From CAZMGG01 sp964565715 (GTDB lineage Bacteria; Planctomycetota; UBA1135; UBA2386), in NCBI GenBank assembly GCA_964565715.1, contig CAZMGG010000137.1, forward strand, positions 1 to 14,408: a stretch of 14,408 nucleotides of DNA, given 5' to 3'. Shown here piece after piece: positions 6,088 to 13,678 of this stretch (its first letter is position 1; every line of letters starts with the position of its first letter). The position numbers were made by a program, and so were the translations under genes. The notes under the pieces are model-generated. The model was given only the letters and a program-made list of their open reading frames with translations, had not been told where the DNA came from and did not search any database.

Positions 6088-7451
6088 TCCTCGCCGCGGC
6101 CGCGATCCTGGCGCCGTTCGCCGGCCCCCTGCTGCTGGGCGCGCCGCTGCTGGAGGCGCTCGGCGTGCGGCCGCGGGAGGACCGACTGGTGTTCTGGGGC
6201 GCGGCCTGGTGCGCGGGCGCCGCCCTGCTCGGCGCCCTGCTGCTGGTCCTGCTGCTGCTGGGCCTGCCGGCCTCGGCCTGGGCCTTCGTGCCCATCGTCG
6301 GTTCCCTGCTGCTGCTGCCGCTGGCCCGCCGCCGCCGCGCCCGCGACGCCGGCACGCCGGTGGCGCCGGTGCCCACCTCCCGCGCCTTCCTGGTGCTGGT
6401 GGGCCTGTCGGTGCTCTACGTGGTGTTCCAGGGCATCGTCGGCGCGGCGCGGCCCTGCGTCGAAGGCGACGAGGGCAACATCTGGTCGCGCAAGGCCAAG
6501 GCGCTGTGGTCCGGCGTCGGCCCCGACTTCGGCGCGCTGCAGATCGACAACCTGCATCCCGACTACCCCCTGCTCAATCCGCTGCTGCAGGCCTGGGTCT
6601 ACGCCCTGCGGTCGGGCATCGACCAGTTCGACAGCCGCTGGCCGATCCAGGCCTTCGGCGTGGCCCTGGTGCTGCTGTGCGCCGCCGCGCTCCGCCGCCG
6701 GCTGCACCCGCTGCTGGCCGGGGCCGGCCTGCTGCTGGTGGTGGCGTGCGACGAGTTCGTCCGCATCGGCCGCAGCGCGCTGGCCGACACCATGCTGGCC
6801 ACCGGCCTGGTGCTGGCACTGGACGCATGGCTGCGCTACCGCACCAGCCGCGATCCGGCCCACCGCCGGCTGATTGCGCTGGGGCTGCTGCTGGCCGCCT
6901 GGAGCAAGAACGAGGCGATCCTGTTCCTGCTGGTGGCCGTCGTCTGCACCGTGGTGGCCGCCGAACGCGGCCGCCGCTTCGTGCGCGGCACCGCGCTGGT
7001 CGCGTTCGCCCCGGCGTTCCTCGTGCTGGTGGTGACCTGGTCGTTCAACGCCGCCTACGGCCTGCGCAATGACCTGCTCGGCAACAACCCGACCGGCCAC
7101 AACCTGTTCACCCTGTTCGTGCAGCAGTTCGGCGAACGGGCGCCGCAGGTGCTGGCCCGGGCCTGGCACGAGATCTTCACGTTCGGCTCGCCGCAGGGCG
7201 CCATGCTGCTGCTGCTGCCGCTGGCGCTGCTGCTCGGCCGGCGCGGGCTCGGCCGTGGCCTGGCGGTGCCGGGCCTGACCCTGCTGGTGTCGCTGATCGG
7301 CCTGCACCTCGTCTACATCGGCAGCCACCTCGAACTCGGCTTCCACCTCGACACGTCCTACCGGCGGGTGCTGTTCCAGCTGCTGCCGGCGTTCCTGGTC
7401 TGGCTGGCGGCGCTGCTGGCGCCGACGCCGGCCGACGGGGATCCGCGGTGA
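6084..7451 (+). CDS. Polytopic GT-C-type membrane glycosyltransferase
   Basis: The 455-residue protein is mostly hydrophobic, with roughly ten to twelve transmembrane segments. The first large extracytoplasmic loop contains CVEGDEGNIWSRKAKALW, with acidic Asp129-Glu130. This is the hallmark position of the catalytic acidic residues in GT-C enzymes of the PMT/ArnT (GT39/GT83-like) group. Those enzymes transfer a sugar from a polyprenyl phosphate carrier to a protein, lipid or glycan outside the inner membrane. The start is GTG 6084, overlapping the previous stop by 4 nt, with GGAAGG 7 nt upstream; the same frame is open further upstream but out of frame with the preceding gene. The next gene, a DPM1-like GT2, overlaps it by 4 nt and is the natural supplier of the polyprenyl-phosphate sugar. 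Acceptor and sugar are unknown. Confidence 0.82.
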   Translation: MILAAAAILAPFAGPLLLGAPLLEALGVRPREDRLVFWGAAWCAGAALLGALLLVLLLLGLPASAWAFVPIVGSLLLLPLARRRRARDAGTPVAPVPTSRAFLVLVGLSVLYVVFQGIVGAARPCVEGDEGNIWSRKAKALWSGVGPDFGALQIDNLHPDYPLLNPLLQAWVYALRSGIDQFDSRWPIQAFGVALVLLCAAALRRRLHPLLAGAGLLLVVACDEFVRIGRSALADTMLATGLVLALDAWLRYRTSRDPAHRRLIALGLLLAAWSKNEAILFLLVAVVCTVVAAERGRRFVRGTALVAFAPAFLVLVVTWSFNAAYGLRNDLLGNNPTGHNLFTLFVQQFGERAPQVLARAWHEIFTFGSPQGAMLLLLPLALLLGRRGLGRGLAVPGLTLLVSLIGLHLVYIGSHLELGFHLDTSYRRVLFQLLPAFLVWLAALLAPTPADGDPR

Positions 7452-8176
7452 ACGCGGCCGCGCTGGCGCCGCTGCCGGACGACTTCCTGCTGACGGTGGT
7501 GATGCCGGTCTTCAACGAGCAGGAGACCCTGCGCGAGGTGGTGGCGGCGGTGCAGGCGATGCCGCTGCGGAAGGAGATCGTGCTGGTCGACGACGGCTCC
7601 ACCGACGGCACCCGGGCGCTGCTGCGCGACCTCGAGGGGCCCGACGTGCGGGTGTTCCTGCACGAACGCAACATGGGCAAGGGCGCGGCCCTGCGCACCG
7701 GCTTCGAGCAGGCCCGCGGTGACGTCGTGCTGATCCAGGACGCCGATCTGGAGTACGACCCGGCGGACTATCCGGTGCTGCTGGCGCCGATCCGGCGTGG
7801 CGAGGCCGACGTGGTCTACGGCTCGCGCTTCCTGGTGGACGAACGGGAGCCCGGGCGCGAGCGCGACGTGCTCTATCACTATCTGGGCAACCGCGTGCTG
7901 ACCTTCGTCAGCAACCTGTTCACCGGCCTCAACCTCACCGACATGGAGACGTGCTACAAGTGCGTCCGTCGCGAGGTGCTGCAGGGGATCACGATCAAGA
8001 GCCGGCGCTTCACCGTCGAGCCGGAGCTGACCGCCAAGCTGGCGCGGCGGCCCGTGCGGATCCACGAGGTGCCGGTGCGCTATCGCGGCCGCAGCTACAG
8101 CGAGGGCAAGAAGATCGGCTGGCGCGACGCCGTGGCGGCGATGGCGGCGATCGTGCGCTACCGCTTCTTCGACTAG
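7448..8176 (+). CDS. Family 2 glycosyltransferase, dolichyl-phosphate mannose synthase (DPM1)-like
   Basis: The 242-residue protein is a single GT-A domain without membrane segments. It has LTVVMPVFNEQETL (15-28), the nucleotide-sugar site EIVLVDDGSTDGT (43-55), NMGKGAALRTGFEQARGD (75-92), the metal-binding D98-A-D100 in QDADLEYDP, and VVYGSRF. The downstream signature NLTDMETCYKCVRREV is typical of the DPM/DPG synthase-like group. These cytoplasmic enzymes transfer a sugar from GDP- or UDP-sugar to polyprenyl phosphate on the inner leaflet. The GTG start overlaps the stop of the GT-C gene (GTGA). It is the last gene of the coupled set. Together with the GT-C neighbour it forms a donor-synthesis and transfer pair. 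The sugar (mannose, glucose or other) cannot be told from sequence. Confidence 0.9.
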   Translation: MNAAALAPLPDDFLLTVVMPVFNEQETLREVVAAVQAMPLRKEIVLVDDGSTDGTRALLRDLEGPDVRVFLHERNMGKGAALRTGFEQARGDVVLIQDADLEYDPADYPVLLAPIRRGEADVVYGSRFLVDEREPGRERDVLYHYLGNRVLTFVSNLFTGLNLTDMETCYKCVRREVLQGITIKSRRFTVEPELTAKLARRPVRIHEVPVRYRGRSYSEGKKIGWRDAVAAMAAIVRYRFFD

Positions 8177-8206
8177 GAAGCCTGGCCGGCGGCGGCCGGT
8201 TGCCGT

Positions 8207-10144
8207 ATGCAGCCGCCGATGCGAGGTCCACGGCTCCGCCTTCCCGCCCGTTCCCTCGTCGTCGCGGTGCTCGCGCTCGGCGCGGCCCGGACGCCGGCCC
8301 AGGTCGAGAAGGTCGAGATCACCGAGCGGCGCCCGTTCGCCGGCGGCGCCGCCTTCGGCGCGATCGGCGCCTATGAGGAACTGCGCGGCATGGTGCACTT
8401 CGCCCTCGATCCGGCGGCGCCGCCCAACCAGGGCGTGGTCGATCTCGGACTGGCGAAGCAAGGGCCGGACGGCCTGGTGCGCGCCCGCGCCAACCTGGTG
8501 GTGCTGCAGCCCCTGGATCCGGAGCGGCGCCGGCTCGGACTGTTCGAGGTCAGCAACCGCGGTGGACGTGCCTCGCTCGGCCAGTTCAACCGCGCGAGCG
8601 GCGCCGATCCGGCCGGCGACGGCCTGCTGATGCAGCTCGGGCTGACCGTGGTCTGGGTCGGCTGGCAGTGGGACGTGCCCGACGGCGGCGACCGCATGAA
8701 GCTGTGGGCGCCGGTGGTGCGCGGGCCCGACGACGCGCCGATCACGGGGCCGGTGCGCTGCGATTGGACGGTCGACGCCGACGCGAAGACGCTCGAACTC
8801 GGCCACCGCGGGCACGTGCCCTACCCGGTGCACGAGCCCGAGAGCGCGCGGCACCACCTCACCTGGCGGGACGGCCGCGACGCCGGACGGCACGAGGTGT
8901 CGCGGGACCAGTGGCGCTTCAGCGCCGACGGCCGCGCGATCGAGATCGTCGACGGCGTGTTCGCCGGCGGGCGGATCTACGAGCTGGTCTATGAGGGGTG
9001 CGATCCGGTGGTGACCGGGCTCGGTCTCACCGCCCTCCGCGATCTCGGCAGCTTCGCGCGGCATGCCGCGGAATGCCCGTTCCCGGTGCGGCACACGATG
9101 GCGGTGGGCATCTCGCAGACCGGTCGCTTCCTCCGCCATTTCGTCCACCAGGGCTTCAATCAGGATGCAGAGGGGCGGCGGGTGTTCGACGGCATGCTGG
9201 TGCTGACGGCTGGCGCGGGTCGCGGCAGCTTCAACCACCGCTTCGCCCAGCCGAGCCGGGATGCGCATCGGTACTCGGCGTTCTACTTCCCGACCGACCT
9301 GTTCCCGTTCAGCGCGGCTGGCCAGACGGATCCGGAGACCGGCGTGACGGACGGCCTGCTGGCGGGCGTTCCCGACGCGATGCGGCCGCGCCTGCTGCTG
9401 GTCAACACCGGCTATGAATACTGGGGGCGGGCGGCGGCGCTGGTGCACACCAGCATCGATGGCGAGCGGGATCTGCCCGACGAACCGGACGTGCGCGTCC
9501 ATCACGTGGCAGGGGCGCAGCACTATCCGGGTGCGAGCGACCGCGGCAATCCGATCGACCTGCGCGCCACCTACCGCGCGATGCTGGCGGCGCTGGTCGG
9601 CTGGGTCGATCGCGACGAGGCGCCGCCGCCCTCGCGGGTGCCGCGGATCGCCGACGGCGGCCTCGTGCCGGTGGCGGCGCTGGCGAAACCCGCAATTCCG
9701 GGTCTCACCTGGCCGCGGGCCGCGCACTTCGCCCGGCGGGTCGACTACGGGCCCGACTTCGCGCAGCGCGGCATCGTGACGCTGGAACCGCCGGTGTCCG
9801 GCGCGCCGTTCCCGGCCCTGGTGCCGCAGGTGGACGGCGACGGCAATGAACGCGGCGGCCTGCGGCCGTGGGAGCTGCGCGCGCCGCTGGGCACGTTCAC
9901 GCCGTGGAGCCTGCGCACGGGCCTGCCGGGCGGCAACGGCGAGCTGCAGGACTTCACCGGCCGGTTCGTGCCGTTCCCCCGTGACGAGTTGCGGGCTCGC
10001 TACGGCGATCGCGACGGCTACCTGCGGCGGCTGGGGGAGGTCACCGCGGCGATGGTGGAGGAACGGCTGCTGCTGCCGGCCGACGCCGTGCTGGCCCGGC
10101 GCCTCGGCGGCGCGCTGTGGGACCGCGCCTGGGGCCGCGACTGA
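8207..10144 (+). CDS. Secreted alpha/beta hydrolase, Abhydrolase_10-type
   Basis: This is a 645-residue exported protein. It has a signal peptide (basic RGPRLRLPAR, then hydrophobic SLVVAVLALGAA, cleavage near TPAQ). Its body resembles the large alpha/beta hydrolase family in which the nucleophile sits in GISQTGRF. Ser303 is the likely nucleophile in G-x-S-x-x-G-R, and His439 in HVAGAQHY the likely catalytic histidine. Other family-like stretches are LFEVSNRGGR (112-121) and the C-terminal DFTGRFVPFP. Proteins of this group are mostly uncharacterised esterase-like enzymes; the substrate is unknown. ATG 8207 and ATG 8219 are both possible starts, and the signal peptide works with either; no clear ribosome site is seen. 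It begins 30 nt after the GT2 stop on the same strand, so it may be read through from that operon, but the tight overlaps end here. Confidence 0.82.
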   Translation: MQPPMRGPRLRLPARSLVVAVLALGAARTPAQVEKVEITERRPFAGGAAFGAIGAYEELRGMVHFALDPAAPPNQGVVDLGLAKQGPDGLVRARANLVVLQPLDPERRRLGLFEVSNRGGRASLGQFNRASGADPAGDGLLMQLGLTVVWVGWQWDVPDGGDRMKLWAPVVRGPDDAPITGPVRCDWTVDADAKTLELGHRGHVPYPVHEPESARHHLTWRDGRDAGRHEVSRDQWRFSADGRAIEIVDGVFAGGRIYELVYEGCDPVVTGLGLTALRDLGSFARHAAECPFPVRHTMAVGISQTGRFLRHFVHQGFNQDAEGRRVFDGMLVLTAGAGRGSFNHRFAQPSRDAHRYSAFYFPTDLFPFSAAGQTDPETGVTDGLLAGVPDAMRPRLLLVNTGYEYWGRAAALVHTSIDGERDLPDEPDVRVHHVAGAQHYPGASDRGNPIDLRATYRAMLAALVGWVDRDEAPPPSRVPRIADGGLVPVAALAKPAIPGLTWPRAAHFARRVDYGPDFAQRGIVTLEPPVSGAPFPALVPQVDGDGNERGGLRPWELRAPLGTFTPWSLRTGLPGGNGELQDFTGRFVPFPRDELRARYGDRDGYLRRLGEVTAAMVEERLLLPADAVLARRLGGALWDRAWGRD

Positions 10145-10295
10145 CCCGCCGGGGCGCCGGTCGTGGTCTATTGGCCTCGCCGGCGACCTCCCGCCGGAGC
10201 TGTGTCGGGGCTGCCGCCCCTGCGATGGAGCCCGGCCGGGGTGATGTCGGCGAGGGCAGCACGGGAAGGTGGGTGCGGGCTGCGCCGGGTGTCGC

Positions 10296-10301
10296 TAGAC
10301 T
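10296..10301 (+). promoter_or_regulatory. Candidate -10 element upstream of the FG-GAP gene
   Basis: TAGACT in the context GTCGCTAGACTCGG is a sigma70-like -10 hexamer. It lies 26 nt before the ATG, which implies a very short leader containing the GAGGAG ribosome site. No clear -35 is visible 16-18 nt upstream. It would make the FG-GAP gene its own transcription unit, separate from the hydrolase. Confidence 0.4.
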
Positions 10302-10315
10302 CGGACTGTCAGGCA

Positions 10316-10321
10316 GAGGAG
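10316..10321 (+). promoter_or_regulatory. Shine-Dalgarno site fixing the FG-GAP gene start
   Basis: GAGGAG ends 6 nt before the ATG at 10328. It is the strongest ribosome site in the window. It decides between this ATG, which gives a clean signal peptide, and the in-frame ATG at 10163, which would add 55 residues without conserved character. Confidence 0.75.
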
Positions 10322-10327
10322 TCATCC

Positions 10328-12718
10328 ATGCGCCTTGTCCCACTCGCGGCAGCGGTTCTCGCGGTGTCGGTCGGAGCACAGGCTACCCTGACCCGGTTCC
10401 AGATCGGGTCCGACCGAGGTAGCTGGCCTCCCTTCTTCGAGATCCGGCTGGCACAGGATTTCGATGGCGATGGCGACATCGATCTGCTGGGGTCGCCTTC
10501 CCCCGCGGAACTGTACATCGCCCGCAACGATGGCCATGGATCGTTCTCGGCACCGGCACTCGCGACGGGCATGCAGGGGTTGCCCGCTCCGCTCATCGTG
10601 GCGGATCTGGATGCCGACGGCAGGCCCGATCTGGTCGAGTCCGGCGACGGGATCCGTGTCTACCGCAACAGCGGCGACGGCAGATTCGTGGTGGCTGCCG
10701 ACATCGCCGTTGCCCCGCCATGGGAGACGCATGCCCTCGATGCCGATGGCGACGGCGATCTGGACCTGTTGACCGCGAATGCGCGAGCTCCTTGGAACCT
10801 GCTGCTGATCCGCAACGAGGGCGGCTTCCGTTTCGCGGTGCCGGAGATCGTGGCCATCGGCATCTCACGCTTCGTCACCGGGGACCTGGACGGTGACCTG
10901 GACCTGGACGTGATCTACGGCATGCACCTGGGCGCCCAGATCGATCTGCATGTGCTGCGCAATGAGCGGTCGCTCGGGCTGCAGCCGGTCTCAGTGAGTC
11001 GCTGGAGGGCTGAGACGTTCCGGATGCAGGTCGGCGACCTTGAGGGTGATGGCCGCAGCGAGCTGTTCGTGCGCGACCCTGGCACGGAACGCATCCTGTG
11101 CCTGCGATTGGCCGGCGACGACCTCGTTCTGTCGGCGACGGTCTCACGAGCGGTTGTCCGCTGGCAGGCCGTGGATCTGGATGGCGACCGCGACTCCGAC
11201 CTGGTGCTGACGTCCGCCACCGGTTACTTCCAGGCCGGTGCGTGGCTGCGCAACGACGGGGGGCGGTTCGTGGATTGGGCACCGACCTCCTCGGTGATCT
11301 CGGAACCCCAACCGTTGGTGCTGGCGGTGGACCTCGATGGTGACGGCGTCCGCGACGTGGTCACCCGGCGAGCCGCCTGGCTGCGGGACGGAGACAGGTA
11401 TCTGCTCGCGGCAGGCGTCAGTCGGACCGCCATCCAGGCGCCCAGCGCTGCGCAGGCCGACTTCGACGGTGACGGCCGTCGGGACCTGCTGACCTGCGAC
11501 AGCTTCGGGGTCGTTCGATTACTGCGCAACGACGCGGTCGACGGCTTCACCGAGTGGGCGAAGTGGTTCACGAGTGCCGAGAGGGTGGTGATCGCCGACC
11601 TGGATGGCGATGGTGACATGGATGCGGTCGCCGCCGGTACTGCATTGTGGGTGTTCCGCAACGTGGGGCCAGGCCGTTTCGTCGCGGATCCGCCGGTATA
11701 CACAGGCTTGGCCCTCGTGATGGACGCTGCCGTCGGCGACCTGGATGGCGATGGACGACCGGACATCGCCCTGGCCGGTGGCGCTTCGGTGAGTCGGATC
11801 GTCCATGTGCTGGCCAACCGAGGGTCGGCCGGGTTCCAGATCCTCGACATGGGTCTGCCATTGCAGCAGGCGTATGGGCAGTCGATCGCAGTGGCGGACT
11901 TCGACCACGACGGTGACTCCGACCTGCTGGTCGGTGGCTACCCGGGGGGGTGCCTGCTTCTCAATCAGGGCACGGGTCGCCTCGTCCTCTCCGGCCTGCT
12001 GCCGTATTCCTGGAAGGCGCGGGCGGGCGATCTCGATGGCGACGGGCGCGTCGACGTGATGCTCGGGGATGGTTCGAGAGGATTGTTCTTCCGTAACACC
12101 GGAGGTGCCTTCGTGGACGAGACCGTACCCAGGTTCTCCGCATGGGCGCCGGAACCACGAGTGATCGCCGATGTCGATGGCGATGGACACCTGGACATCG
12201 TCTCGGACGCTTGGTCTCCCGCGATCTACTGGAATGACGGTTGCGGATACTTCCACCAGATCGACCCGTTCTGCAGCATCCAGCCTATCTGCTCCGGCAG
12301 CCTGACCTTCCTGGATCTGGACGACGATGGCGACCTGGATGTGAGCAGCATCACCACCGTGGCCTGGAATCAGAGCCGGCAGCTGCAGTCGAAGCAGATC
12401 CCGAGGCCGGGGGGGATCGTCCGTCTGGAGATCCGCGCGGATGACTTCGTCACGCCCTGGCTGGCGGCACCCTTCTTCGATGTCGTGGCCCTGCCTCCGC
12501 CGGGAATCGACATCCGCGGTTTCGGCGTGATGCGCCTCGATCCCCAGGGGGCGATCCTGCTCGCCTGCCTGTCCGTGCCAGTTCGCCGTACGGCGATCAT
12601 CACCATCCCGGTGCCCGCCAACCCCGTCATCCGTGGCACCCCGGTGCATCTGCAGGCCCTGTTGCTGGGCCCGAGCTCTGCCAGGCTGTCGGGCCTGGTG
12701 AGTGAACGCATCCGATAG
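10328..12718 (+). CDS. Secreted FG-GAP/VCBS repeat protein with 14 calcium-binding-type motifs
   Basis: The 796-residue exported protein begins with a signal peptide (MRLVPLAAAVLAVSVGAQA). It then carries 14 repeats of about 43-53 residues, each centred on a DxDxDGxxD loop. The motifs start at residues 44, 93, 138, 186, 237, 283, 335, 378, 424, 471, 524, 568, 615 and 663. Such repeats build integrin-like beta-propeller blades, and 14 suggests two seven-bladed propellers. Two motifs are degenerate: the fourth (DLDGDLDLD) and the fifth (DLEGDGRSE). Residues about 690-796 form a separate C-terminal domain with ANPVIRGTPVHLQALLLGP, resembling a C-terminal segment I associate with planctomycete exported proteins. 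The role is probably surface adhesion or matrix binding, inferred from the family. The gene uses visibly more A/T than its neighbours and is convergent with the barrel gene, 13 nt away. Confidence 0.88.
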   Translation: MRLVPLAAAVLAVSVGAQATLTRFQIGSDRGSWPPFFEIRLAQDFDGDGDIDLLGSPSPAELYIARNDGHGSFSAPALATGMQGLPAPLIVADLDADGRPDLVESGDGIRVYRNSGDGRFVVAADIAVAPPWETHALDADGDGDLDLLTANARAPWNLLLIRNEGGFRFAVPEIVAIGISRFVTGDLDGDLDLDVIYGMHLGAQIDLHVLRNERSLGLQPVSVSRWRAETFRMQVGDLEGDGRSELFVRDPGTERILCLRLAGDDLVLSATVSRAVVRWQAVDLDGDRDSDLVLTSATGYFQAGAWLRNDGGRFVDWAPTSSVISEPQPLVLAVDLDGDGVRDVVTRRAAWLRDGDRYLLAAGVSRTAIQAPSAAQADFDGDGRRDLLTCDSFGVVRLLRNDAVDGFTEWAKWFTSAERVVIADLDGDGDMDAVAAGTALWVFRNVGPGRFVADPPVYTGLALVMDAAVGDLDGDGRPDIALAGGASVSRIVHVLANRGSAGFQILDMGLPLQQAYGQSIAVADFDHDGDSDLLVGGYPGGCLLLNQGTGRLVLSGLLPYSWKARAGDLDGDGRVDVMLGDGSRGLFFRNTGGAFVDETVPRFSAWAPEPRVIADVDGDGHLDIVSDAWSPAIYWNDGCGYFHQIDPFCSIQPICSGSLTFLDLDDDGDLDVSSITTVAWNQSRQLQSKQIPRPGGIVRLEIRADDFVTPWLAAPFFDVVALPPPGIDIRGFGVMRLDPQGAILLACLSVPVRRTAIITIPVPANPVIRGTPVHLQALLLGPSSARLSGLVSERIR
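11597..11754 (+). repeat. Identical 17-nt repeat within the propeller-coding region
   Basis: The 17-nt unit GACCTGGATGGCGATGG occurs identically at 11597-11613 and 11738-11754, encoding the start of motifs 9 and 10. Looser copies occur at other motifs. They reflect shared protein motif and codon choice, and possibly recent blade duplication. Confidence 0.6.
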
Positions 12719-12731
12719 CGTGCGCGCCTGC

Positions 12732-13607
12732 TCAGAAGCGCACGGCGAGGCTGAACAGCAGGCCCGAGAAGTCGGTGTCGACGGCGCGGAAGACGTTGCC
12801 GAAGACCGTGTCGCTCTCGCTGACGTGCTGGTCGCGGTAGACCCAGCCCACCCCGAAGCGGGCCGGGCCGAGCTGCACGCGGGTGCCGAGCTCCACGCCC
12901 ACCAGCACCGTGTCGGCGTCGCCGTCGAAGGTCGCCGGCTCGGTCTCGATCGAGGTGCCGCCGAAGCCGAGCGAACCGCGGCCGTACAGGCTCCACCGGT
13001 TGCGGCCCTCGCCCAGCAGGCGCACCTCGGGCTCCAGCTCGAAGCGGAAGCCGGCGCTGCCGTAGGACAGCTCCTGCTGGCCGGCGTCCTCGATCGAGTA
13101 GCCGTTCAGGAACAGGCCGAACCGCAGGGGCAGGCGGAAGGCGTCGTTGCCGGTGCGCACCCCGAGGAACAGGAACAGGTCGCCGGACCCCGTATCGGTG
13201 TCGCCGAAGCCGGCGTCGGCGAACAGATCCTCGTCGGCGCCGATGCCCTCGAACCGCAGGCCGCCGCCGATGCCCGAACGGCCCCAGGCCTCGGCGCCGA
13301 GCTGGACGAAGCCGGCGCTGGCGCTGCCGTCGAGCGCGCTGCCGGTCGTGCGGTGGCGGAAGGTGCCGCCGCCGAGGCCCAGTTCGACCAGCACGCTCAG
13401 CGCCGGCGCCGTCTCGGCGTCCAGGAGCGGCGTGGCGGTGGGCGATGGCTCCGGCGGCACGGCCTCGGGCTCGAGGCGCAGCACCGGGCCCAGGTGCGGC
13501 TGCTGGCCCTGCGGGCGCGGCGGTGCGGGCGGATCCTGGGCCGGCAGGGCGGCGGTGACGAGGAGCAGGGCGAGAGAGGGGAGCGCGGACCGGGAGAGTG
13601 GGCGCAT
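12732..13607 (-). CDS. Predicted outer-membrane beta-barrel protein
   Basis: I do not recognise a specific family in this 291-residue protein. It has a signal peptide (MRPLSRSALPSLALLLVTAALPAQ), then a Pro-rich disordered segment (about 25-70). From about residue 72 to the end follow alternating-polarity strands with many Gly and aromatic residues, such as LSVLVELGLGGGTF, WSLYGRGSLGFGG, VLVGVELGTRVQLG and ARFGVGWVYRDQHV. It ends in FSLAVRF, with a terminal Phe as in proteins folded by the BAM complex. About eight to ten strands are plausible. The start ATG has no clear ribosome site. It lies downstream of the sugar dehydrogenase but is separated from it by a terminator, so it needs its own promoter, which I could not identify. 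Function is unknown; a small porin or structural barrel is likely. Confidence 0.72.
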   Translation of the reverse strand: MRPLSRSALPSLALLLVTAALPAQDPPAPPRPQGQQPHLGPVLRLEPEAVPPEPSPTATPLLDAETAPALSVLVELGLGGGTFRHRTTGSALDGSASAGFVQLGAEAWGRSGIGGGLRFEGIGADEDLFADAGFGDTDTGSGDLFLFLGVRTGNDAFRLPLRFGLFLNGYSIEDAGQQELSYGSAGFRFELEPEVRLLGEGRNRWSLYGRGSLGFGGTSIETEPATFDGDADTVLVGVELGTRVQLGPARFGVGWVYRDQHVSESDTVFGNVFRAVDTDFSGLLFSLAVRF

Positions 13608-13629
13608 GGGCGGGCGGGCAGGCTACCGG

Positions 13630-13650
13630 AAAAGGCGCGCAGAGCGCGCC
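13630..13650 (-). terminator. Intrinsic terminator after the nucleotide-sugar dehydrogenase gene
   Basis: On the minus strand GGCGCGC-TCT-GCGCGCC forms a perfect 7-bp GC stem with a 3-nt loop, immediately followed by TTTT. It lies 29 nt past the dehydrogenase stop and before the barrel gene. It is the only textbook rho-independent terminator in the window. Confidence 0.8.
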
Positions 13651-13678
13651 CGGCCCGCCGCCGTTGCCCGCCGCGCGC

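Larger units (their letters stand above)
10145..10327. other. Intergenic region, no gene supported
   Basis: This 183-nt stretch is the longest gene-free segment. It holds a short hairpin GGGGC-TGCC-GCCCC at 10207-10220 without a T-run, a 10-bp palindrome CCCGGCCGGG a little downstream, and a -10-like element near its right end. The open frames crossing it continue from neighbouring coding shadows and have no support. Confidence 0.6.

Noticed and set aside
8177..8206. GGCCG-GCGG-CGGCC hairpin after the GT2 gene as a terminator
   Set aside because: The stem is only 5 bp and no T-run follows; in GC-rich DNA such hairpins are common by chance.
7358..9727. 789-codon open frame on the minus strand opposite GT2 and the hydrolase
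   Set aside because: It lies antisense to two genes with clear catalytic motifs. Its Arg/His/Ala-rich composition is the usual shadow of GC-rich codon bias.
10145..10327. Small open frames in the longest intergenic region
   Set aside because: They are continuations of neighbouring shadows, with no ribosome site or recognisable composition of their own.
10328..12715. Regularly spaced short DNA repeats in the propeller gene, considered as a CRISPR or tandem array
   Set aside because: The repeats are in frame, imperfect and encode DxDxDGxxD motifs about 140 nt apart; there are no conserved repeats with unique spacers.
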